From positions 1-33,390 of IMG/VR virus record IMGVR_UViG_3300046777_001036: a DNA stretch of 33,390 nucleotides; one strand, given 5' to 3'. The notes beneath the pieces are model-generated. The model was given only the letters and a program-made list of their open reading frames with translations. It searched no databases and was not told the DNA's origin. Shown piece after piece: positions 27,953 through 33,390 of the stretch; position 1 is the first letter of the stretch, and every line of letters begins with the position of its first letter. This DNA comes from a virus. The translations under genes were made by a program, and so were the position numbers.

Positions 27953-28395
27953 TATATTGCTCCTACTTCCGTAAGTGATTTAACTGATTTTTTGTTAATT
28001 GATTGCGCCGTTGTTGCTGCAGTATCTGCGTCAAATGGTTTACCCATTACGTCAGAGGCTTCTACCGCAGCCTTAATATGCGCCATGCTGGTTCCAGCAG
28101 GTTGAATACCTTGAGCACGTGCTGCTCTATAAGCATCCAATTCACCATGCCACTTTTTATTACTCATTGCTTTCTGAGAATTAGCATCGCCAGTATTGAG
28201 TTCAAGTGTTCTTACTTTACAACCAAAACAATCATCATCACAGCCAGTGTGGTCAATATCAATATCTTCTTCATCTTTAAATGGAACTGGTGATGTTAGT
28301 CCACATAACAAGCAGTCATACTCTGTCACCCTAAAGTTATGGGCTTCATCAAAGCCCCACTCTTTTACCCTACTAATATGATTGCAATGTGTCAT
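27952..28395 (-). CDS. Cys-rich virion-module protein
   Basis: In this 147-residue protein the N-terminal half has CNH near the start, CLLCG at about 29-33 and CDDDCFGCKVRTLEL at about 52-66, a set of Cys that could bind zinc. The second half is helical and includes WHGELDAYRAARAQGIQPAG at about 82-101, a pattern common in actinophage proteins near capsid genes (CxGCKxRT, then AYRxxRxxGxQP). Function is unknown in all of them that I know. It overlaps the upstream gene by four bases. Confidence 0.7.
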   Translation of the reverse strand: MTHCNHISRVKEWGFDEAHNFRVTEYDCLLCGLTSPVPFKDEEDIDIDHTGCDDDCFGCKVRTLELNTGDANSQKAMSNKKWHGELDAYRAARAQGIQPAGTSMAHIKAAVEASDVMGKPFDADTAATTAQSINKKSVKSLTEVGAI

Positions 28396-28646
28396 ACCGT
28401 CTCCACTGTATATCCTGCTGCCTCTAGGCTAGCCTTTTCTTCTGCTGTAACCTCATAGGAGTATCCGCCAATATATGCAATATCTGCATCTGCTACTTCT
28501 TCTGCAGATGGATAGCGAACTTGATAATAAGTACTACCAGTTTTTAAAACTGTTATACCTTTTGGGATTTTAATTCTAGAAAATAATGGGTGGCCATCGC
28601 TTTCCATCTCTTCTAGAATTGTTGGTGTAGTAAATCTAAATGCCAT
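28392..28646 (-). CDS. Small protein after the capsid gene
   Basis: This 84-residue protein is read from the ATG at 28646, which has GGAGG nearby; an upstream start at 28682 would run into the hairpin. It reads MAFRFTTPTILEEMESDGHP, then KGITVLKTGSTYYQVRYPSA and ends in an acidic helix (EEKASLEAAGYTVETV). It is a compact alpha/beta protein, possibly a capsid decoration or head-assembly protein by position. No family recognised. Confidence 0.65.
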   Translation of the reverse strand: MAFRFTTPTILEEMESDGHPLFSRIKIPKGITVLKTGSTYYQVRYPSAEEVADADIAYIGGYSYEVTAEEKASLEAAGYTVETV

Positions 28647-28669
28647 TTTTCCTCCAATAGGTTTACTCC

Positions 28670-28697
28670 AGTGCAGGTACATTTCTGTACCTGCACT
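28670..28697 (-). other. Perfect 12-bp hairpin after the capsid gene
   Basis: AGTGCAGGTACA and TGTACCTGCACT pair without a mismatch around a four-base loop (TTTC on plus). The hairpin lies 16 bases past the capsid stop and just before the ribosome site of the next gene. On the mRNA strand no U-run follows, so it is probably not a full terminator. It may protect the capsid message from 3' decay or partially terminate, raising capsid output over downstream genes. Confidence 0.8.
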
Positions 28698-28713
28698 AGC
28701 GTCAAACTACTGA

Positions 28714-29715
28714 TTAAGCGTTTGGACGACCTGATGCTGCTGTCTCGATACGAACCAATGCTGGTGTACGATAGAGTGACCAGTTGATAATTCCGTACCA
28801 ACCGACTGGGTTGAAACGGTTGAAGCGGTCCTGGACCACTCCGATTTCCATGCCTGGTTCCTTCCATACAGCCTCAGCAAGAGCCTGTGCACCAACAACA
28901 TATGTGTTGTAAACACGTGTCTGAGTTGTTGAAGAGCCAGTACCTGACTGTGAGTTTGTAGCGTTTGCTGTCTCAATGAAGCGAACGCCTTCCCATGAAC
29001 CTGTCTCTCCGCCGTAAAGTGGAGCAGCGTTCTGGTACTCATGTGGTGTACGCCATACGTTGTTACCTGTCTCGGTGCGGAGGTCAACAGAAACTTCTGG
29101 GTGAATGTATGCAACAAACATTCCAGCGCCCTTTGTCTGAACTCCAGTAGCACGCATCTTTGTAACTGCGGTACGGATAGCAGCAGACTTCATTGTGTCT
29201 GCTGGTGCAATTGTGTTCTTAGCAGCAACTGTTCCAACGCCTTCGTAGACGTTTGAAACTGCTCCTGAACCACCTGCAACGCGAACGATGTTCGCACCTG
29301 CATCCAACTTAGCAACGATTGCGTTGTCAAGTGTCTTGGTCATGTTGAAGCCAACTGCGTTTGCAACCCATGGGTCAATGTTTGCAATTGACATTAGGTT
29401 AATCTTCTTGACTGGAAGCACTGAACGTCCGAGTTCAAGTTGTGCTACGTCAATGTATGTTGTTGCTGGAATTGCAACTGAATCTGGGTCAACAGTCTCT
29501 GTGAGTGTTGCTCCTGCTACAGTTGTATCAGCAATATCGGTGTTGAACTGGAAACGGATTGAGGAACCGTTGTGTGTAAGTGAGCCGACCTTCTTGTCAG
29601 CAATCTCACGAAACTTTGGCAATACACGGAGGTTGGTTTCAATCAACTTGTCGTATGCTAGAGTTACAAGGTTAGTTCCGTATCCAGTGGTCGTAGTTGT
29701 AAAGACATCTGCCAT
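28714..29715 (-). CDS. Major capsid protein, N4-gp56 family
   Basis: This is a 333-residue protein. It opens MADVFTTTTTGYGTNLVTLA, then KLIETNLRVLPKFREIADKK at about 28-47 and TLTETVDPDSVAIPATTYID. The C-terminal half has MFVAYIHPEVSVDLRTETGN at about 205-224 and GETGSWEGVRFIETANATN at about 243-261, the hallmark block of N4-gp56-type capsid proteins. The HK97-like fold is expected. The scaffold gene is just upstream and a stable hairpin just downstream, as usual for a very highly expressed gene. The family occurs in short-tailed and other phages. The length is somewhat short for the family. Confidence 0.9.
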   Translation of the reverse strand: MADVFTTTTTGYGTNLVTLAYDKLIETNLRVLPKFREIADKKVGSLTHNGSSIRFQFNTDIADTTVAGATLTETVDPDSVAIPATTYIDVAQLELGRSVLPVKKINLMSIANIDPWVANAVGFNMTKTLDNAIVAKLDAGANIVRVAGGSGAVSNVYEGVGTVAAKNTIAPADTMKSAAIRTAVTKMRATGVQTKGAGMFVAYIHPEVSVDLRTETGNNVWRTPHEYQNAAPLYGGETGSWEGVRFIETANATNSQSGTGSSTTQTRVYNTYVVGAQALAEAVWKEPGMEIGVVQDRFNRFNPVGWYGIINWSLYRTPALVRIETAASGRPNA

Positions 29716-29736
29716 TTGGCGATACCTCTTTCTAGA

Positions 29737-30228
29737 TTATTGCATCTTATTTGAGATGCTTTGGATGATGGACAGTAATTCTTCTTCAGAGTTTCCGTTA
29801 TAGTTTTGTAACATATCAACATATTCATCTGAAACGTCGGGAGTCGCAGCAAATTGGGTAGCACCATCTTGGCGAGTAAACTCGCTAATGTTTGGCTTTT
29901 CCTGCTTTTGCTCTGGTTCGGTATATCCGACAATATCTCCATTTTCACGAAGCCAGTTTGCAACTGCGTCTTCGCTGACTTCATCTAAATCCTTAAGGAT
30001 TAGACGGGCAGCCTTGGAGTTGACTCCCTTGGATTCTAGGACTGACTTGACTGTAGACTCACGCTGTTGGCGTTCGAACATTTCCAACTTTTCAGTAAGT
30101 TCTTTGATACGCTTTTCATCAGCACGCTTAGCCTTTCGAAGTTCTTTAATTCCGTTCGATTCGGCCATGCCTGCCTCGTCATACATATCGAGGTCATCGT
30201 CATTATCCCAGTTGTTGTTGTTGCTCAT
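29737..30228 (-). CDS. Capsid scaffolding protein
   Basis: This 163-residue acidic protein has an Asn/Asp-rich start (MSNNNNWDNDDDLDMYDEAG) and a long coiled-coil helix KELRKAKRADEKRIKELTEK at about 29-48, continuing LEMFERQQRE. A helical centre holds SKAARLILKDLDEVSEDAVA, and the acidic, glutamine-rich rest ends LLSIIQSISNKMQ. Charged helix plus position directly before the major capsid gene is typical of tailed-phage scaffolding proteins, which guide capsid assembly and leave before packaging. It is 21 bases from the capsid gene. Confidence 0.8.
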   Translation of the reverse strand: MSNNNNWDNDDDLDMYDEAGMAESNGIKELRKAKRADEKRIKELTEKLEMFERQQRESTVKSVLESKGVNSKAARLILKDLDEVSEDAVANWLRENGDIVGYTEPEQKQEKPNISEFTRQDGATQFAATPDVSDEYVDMLQNYNGNSEEELLSIIQSISNKMQ

Positions 30229-30317
30229 AGCAACCTCACCCTTCTATTGTAGTTAGTTTCGCAGACCGCAGTTACAGTTCGGGGAAACTGGCTGGCTTCT
30301 ACTCCTAGTCTTATACG

Positions 30318-30345
30318 CCTGGTGGGGCTAGTCGGTCCACCTAGG
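30318..30345 (-). other. Hairpin between head genes
   Basis: CCTGGTGG pairs with CCACC-T-AGG with one bulged T, directly after the stop of the gene at 30351. The 122-base gap to the scaffold gene also shows TATAAG on the minus strand near 30310 without a clear -35. This gap may hold a late promoter for the capsid genes or a partial stop. The evidence is weak. Confidence 0.35.
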
Positions 30346-30350
30346 GATTC

Positions 30351-31766
30351 TTAGAATTGGCCTGTATTACCTACTGGTCTACCTGAACGCATACGTCCAG
30401 ATGAACCAGAGAATGTAGCCACTTCGCGCTCAGCAAGTTGCTGACGCTTGCGCTTAGCAGAGGCTGTGCCTTGGAAGACTTCCTGTTCTGCTGTTGCTTG
30501 TGTGTACTGGTCTCCATAAATCTGACCAAGTTTAGTTGCAGTTGGCAATACTTCGCCAATAGCCTCGTATCCTGTACGAGCCTGCTCTTTAGTTACACCA
30601 AACTGCGCTAGTGCTGTAGCAGCATCTAGGCTGGTTGCAAGGTTTTGTCCCTTGGCTGCTGCACCAATTTCTGCAGCAGTTACTTTTTCTTGCAACTTAG
30701 GAAGGTTTGCTTCTGGATTTAAGAAGTAAGAGATAAGGTCTTCATCCTTAATACCAAAGAATGTATTAAAGGTACTCTTTGTAGTCTTGTCGGCATTCTT
30801 AACACGACTTACTACAGTATCAACTCTGTCTTTAAATTCAATTGCATCTACGTCGCCAGCAATAAGATTAGCCATAGCAGTTTGACGTGTTTCCTTATCT
30901 TTACCCAACTCATTTGGAACACCAAAAGCCTTTAGTGTTTTCATGTATGAGTTTTCAAGTTCAAGGTATTCTGCTTCAGATAGTACATTAAGCCCATCCT
31001 TACGGCGGGCTTCATTGCCAGCAAATCGCTTCTGGTAGATAGGTTCTTTGCGGATTTCAAGAGCAGCCTGCTGAGAACCCAAGCCTCTATCCATATAACC
31101 TTGAATAATCTTTGCAAAGTCTCCGATACCATTATCTTCTAGCGTCCTGGTAAGGATTGCATAAGCATCTTCATCTACTGTTAGGCGATAGTTTCGACCA
31201 GAACTAACTAAAGTTTTTTTAGTACCATCTGAATAGATACCAATTTTATTACCATAATCATCAGTAATTGTATCTACAAGTGTTGGTGTTTTATCGTCAC
31301 CATCATCAACTGTTGTTTTTGTTTTAGCAACTGGGGTAGAACCATCTTGTGCTATGCCATTAGCATCAACATCTACTGGACCTGATGCAGTCTCAACTGT
31401 TCCAGCCTTTGTCCATGTTCCACCAGTTGAAGTTCCTGCTCCAGGTAGCGGTGCATTAACACCAGCAATTACGCCAGAAGCAAGACCACCTAGTGGTCCT
31501 AAATTTAAATAATCATTTGCTGTTTTGCTTGCAGACTGAACAGTTGTAGCAACTGGACCAACAAAACCTTTTTGCCCAGCCTGCACCGCTGGCTGTGGAA
31601 TAGTAACAGTAGGCTTAAAGTTTGAAACTGCACCAGATGTTGGCGCACTTGTCTTTTTAGGCTTTGCTGCAGACTGCATTGCAGGTGGCATTGTAGGTAC
31701 AGATGAGGTAGGTTTTGGAGCGGGTACTCTTGGTGTATTGTCAACACCAGCAACAGGTATTCTCAT
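30351..31766 (-). CDS. Putative internal virion / head-associated protein
   Basis: In this 471-residue protein the first about 140 residues are Pro/Ala/Thr-rich and probably flexible (RVPAPKPTSSVPTMPPAMQS). A small beta part follows (DDYGNKIGIYSDGTKKTLVS). The long helical body has YAILTRTLEDNGIGDFAKII, EIRKEPIYQKRFAGNEARRK, and later ATALAQFGVTKEQARTGYEA and KRKRQQLAEREVATFSGSSG, ending in VGNTGQF. Similar C-terminal endings occur in my memory near portal genes of aquatic phages. Lying upstream of scaffold and capsid, it could be a portal-associated or ejected protein. No enzyme motif. Confidence 0.6.
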   Translation of the reverse strand: MRIPVAGVDNTPRVPAPKPTSSVPTMPPAMQSAAKPKKTSAPTSGAVSNFKPTVTIPQPAVQAGQKGFVGPVATTVQSASKTANDYLNLGPLGGLASGVIAGVNAPLPGAGTSTGGTWTKAGTVETASGPVDVDANGIAQDGSTPVAKTKTTVDDGDDKTPTLVDTITDDYGNKIGIYSDGTKKTLVSSGRNYRLTVDEDAYAILTRTLEDNGIGDFAKIIQGYMDRGLGSQQAALEIRKEPIYQKRFAGNEARRKDGLNVLSEAEYLELENSYMKTLKAFGVPNELGKDKETRQTAMANLIAGDVDAIEFKDRVDTVVSRVKNADKTTKSTFNTFFGIKDEDLISYFLNPEANLPKLQEKVTAAEIGAAAKGQNLATSLDAATALAQFGVTKEQARTGYEAIGEVLPTATKLGQIYGDQYTQATAEQEVFQGTASAKRKRQQLAEREVATFSGSSGRMRSGRPVGNTGQF

Positions 31767-32965
31767 TATCCTATCAATCCGAATGTCTTAAGGATTTCAT
31801 TGGCATATCCTGCCGCTTCTTCCTTAGCACCCTTTGTCTTTAGCCACTGCGGTTTTGTCTTTGGGTTTGTACGTAAATATTGTTGGTAATCACTAATTGT
31901 CATAACGCCATCTTTGCCGTCATTCTTTAGTGCTGCTTGAATATCTTCATCAAATACGCTTACTGCGTTATCTGGCATCTCAAGAATCTGTCCCTTATAG
32001 TATGCAAACTGGCTAGCAATATCTGAAATCTTTACACCTTGGTCAATCAACGGTGCTAACTTGCCATAGAATGCTTTAGACATTTCCTTAATGGCAGTCT
32101 TTTCTGTATCAAGTTTTCCAGTTGTTAACGACCCACCTGGCTTTAGACCAGATACAACTCTATCCAATGCCTGCTTTGTATCTAACTTAATTCCATAATC
32201 TGCAGCATAAGCCTTTAGTTCAGATACATCCTGTGCAATTTTGCCATTACCCTTGGTAATATCTTCAATTGCAGTACCTTTAACGACAGGTGCTAGAACT
32301 GATGCACGGATACGGTAATAGTCTGTGGTATCAAGACGTTCTCCAGTTTCTACAACTTTACCGCCAGATACCTTACTAGTACGAACAGCCTTCTTTTCTT
32401 CGGTATTAACCTTATTGTAGTAGTCAGTCTTTTCTGCTTCTGTTGCTTTACGACCAAGGTATTCTACAAAGAACTCATCAATATCCTGATTGGCTTCCAT
32501 ACGGGTAGTAAGAGAAATACCAGAATCTGGACTACCTGATGCACCAGCCATAGCAACACGCTTATTTAACCAACTACCAAATGATTGTGTAATTGGTGTA
32601 GCCATATCGGTATAGTTTGTTACAAACTCTACGCTGATATTGCGTGCAGCATCAATAATTGCTCGGTTTAAAGCAGTAGCATCTTTAAATTTAAATTCTG
32701 TTTCATTCATAAAGTTGGCTTTGTATAGCCGTTGACGAAGTGATTCAATACCAGCAGCACCGCCTGCGTCAGTTATATATTTCTGACGAACCTGGTCTGC
32801 ATCAAGAACTTGGTAATCTCCTTTAGAATCAACAAAAAGAAATCTTTCACCAAGACCCGTTTCATTAAGAATCCACTGATTACCATTTTGAGTAACTTTA
32901 TATCTTGCGTCAGTTCCACCAAAATCTTCGGCCATATCCTTTAACGTCTGTGTATTGTCAGCCAT
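31766..32965 (-). CDS. Putative internal virion protein
   Basis: This 399-residue protein is mostly helical. Notable parts are GLGERFLFVDSKGDYQVLDA at about 37-56, DEFFVEYLGRKATEAEKTDY at about 168-187 (resembling the end of the neighbouring internal protein) and YYRIRASVLAPVVKGTAIED near 222-241. There is no membrane span or catalytic signature. It is linked by single-base overlap to both neighbours, so all three large proteins upstream of the scaffold are co-expressed. It is probably a head-internal or ejection protein. An alternative is a minor structural protein near the portal. Confidence 0.55.
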   Translation of the reverse strand: MADNTQTLKDMAEDFGGTDARYKVTQNGNQWILNETGLGERFLFVDSKGDYQVLDADQVRQKYITDAGGAAGIESLRQRLYKANFMNETEFKFKDATALNRAIIDAARNISVEFVTNYTDMATPITQSFGSWLNKRVAMAGASGSPDSGISLTTRMEANQDIDEFFVEYLGRKATEAEKTDYYNKVNTEEKKAVRTSKVSGGKVVETGERLDTTDYYRIRASVLAPVVKGTAIEDITKGNGKIAQDVSELKAYAADYGIKLDTKQALDRVVSGLKPGGSLTTGKLDTEKTAIKEMSKAFYGKLAPLIDQGVKISDIASQFAYYKGQILEMPDNAVSVFDEDIQAALKNDGKDGVMTISDYQQYLRTNPKTKPQWLKTKGAKEEAAGYANEILKTFGLIG

Positions 32966-33390
32966 TAGTTGCCTCCGATTGAGTAGGTATCACGTGAGTA
33001 GAATTTTAGGATTGATGAGAAGATAGCCCTGTTCGCTTCACGAACTGCTGGGTCTACCTTTGTTAATGTTTCAAGAACCTGCTCAATTGCTTCACGCTTT
33101 GCACGCTTAGCATCTACAAAGTTCCATATAAGTCTCATCTCTGGGTCAGTAGAGAAAGAAATATATTCTCGAATCATTTTTGAAGCAGTTGCCATTCTCT
33201 TTCTAGTTGCAGCCTCAATAGGTGCATCTGGATTCAAAAGCATTTGCTCTACAGAACTAAAGAGTTTTTCTTCTGTTGCTACCTCAAAGCCACCTGTCTG
33301 AAGTGCTAAATTAAGCAATGGATTGGCATTCTTAATAGCGGCTCTGGCTGCAGTTGCACGATTAATAATTGTTCGACGGGCTGGAATGCT
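32965..33390 (-). CDS. Partial virion-module protein, cut by the right edge
   Basis: The frame is open to the end of the window, so the N-terminus is missing. 141 residues are visible, with 24 of them before the internal TTG at 33318 that could be mistaken for a start. The visible part is helical and basic: PARRTIINRATAARAAIKNA, then EKLFSSVEQMLLNPDAPIEA, TRKRMATASKMIREYISFST and a conserved-looking end LKFYSRDTYSIGGN. It is followed directly by the 399-residue gene. The portal or another head protein should lie further upstream, outside the window. Function unknown. Confidence 0.7.
   Translation of the reverse strand, partial: SIPARRTIINRATAARAAIKNANPLLNLALQTGGFEVATEEKLFSSVEQMLLNPDAPIEAATRKRMATASKMIREYISFSTDPEMRLIWNFVDAKRAKREAIEQVLETLTKVDPAVREANRAIFSSILKFYSRDTYSIGGN

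Noticed and set aside
33318-33320. TTG as the true start of the rightmost gene
   Set aside because: The frame stays open with protein-like text to the window edge, so the gene is more likely cut by the edge than started here.

Overview
This window looks like most of the genome of a lytic tailed phage that infects an actinobacterium, probably a low-GC freshwater lineage related to acI/Nanopelagicales. The host call rests on a WhiB-like regulator at 14030-14302 (a family essentially confined to Actinobacteria and their phages), a DUF4192-type protein at 5681-6172, and an actinophage-style replication set. The low-GC freshwater assignment is inference from the AT-rich sequence and from several small basic proteins that I remember from aquatic phages. 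No integrase, repressor, tRNA or CRISPR array is visible. No portal gene and no DNA polymerase gene are visible either. The portal probably lies outside the window. The plus-strand replication block looks complete, so replication probably uses the host polymerase.

Layout. (1) 22-2807, minus strand: terminase large subunit with a helix-turn-helix N-terminus, followed by two lysine-rich basic proteins. (2) 2808-3530: a divergent, gene-free control region. It holds a plausible plus-strand promoter, direct repeats, an operator-like dyad, and then about 450 bases packed with nested perfect helices and a potential pseudoknot, which I interpret as a large structured noncoding RNA. (3) 3531-14550, plus strand: early/replication block. 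It has a Cys-rich protein and an OB-fold/SSB-like protein closed by a strong terminator, then small membrane and zinc proteins, a lytic transglycosylase-like protein, DUF4192 and DUF932 proteins, a winged-helix protein, a RecB/Cas4-like exonuclease, a RecA-fold helicase-like ATPase, a Holliday-junction-resolvase-like nuclease, a primase split by a +1 frame change, a MazG/DUF1599-like protein, a metallophosphoesterase, a sigma-like factor, zinc ribbons and WhiB. Most of these genes overlap or abut, as in a polycistronic operon. (4) 14551-14693: convergent terminator region with three hairpins. (5) 14694-33390, minus strand, transcribed right to left: putative internal virion proteins, scaffold, N4-gp56-type major capsid protein, a run of very basic small proteins, a neck/adaptor protein, a long repeat-built tail fibre, an array of receptor-binding proteins alternating with small acidic partners, a large tail/nozzle protein, then a lysis cassette (several small membrane proteins, a secreted Pro/Glu-rich surface protein, a CHAP endolysin).

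How it works together (inference): the early plus strand remodels host transcription (sigma-like, WhiB) and replicates and recombines phage DNA, and the minus strand builds the particle and lyses the cell. The most interesting parts are the candidate ornate RNA, which sits with two compositionally distinct genes in a unit having its own promoter and terminator; about eight histone-like basic proteins concentrated around the capsid and terminase genes; the split primase; and a Sec-secreted wall-spanning protein inside the lysis cassette.
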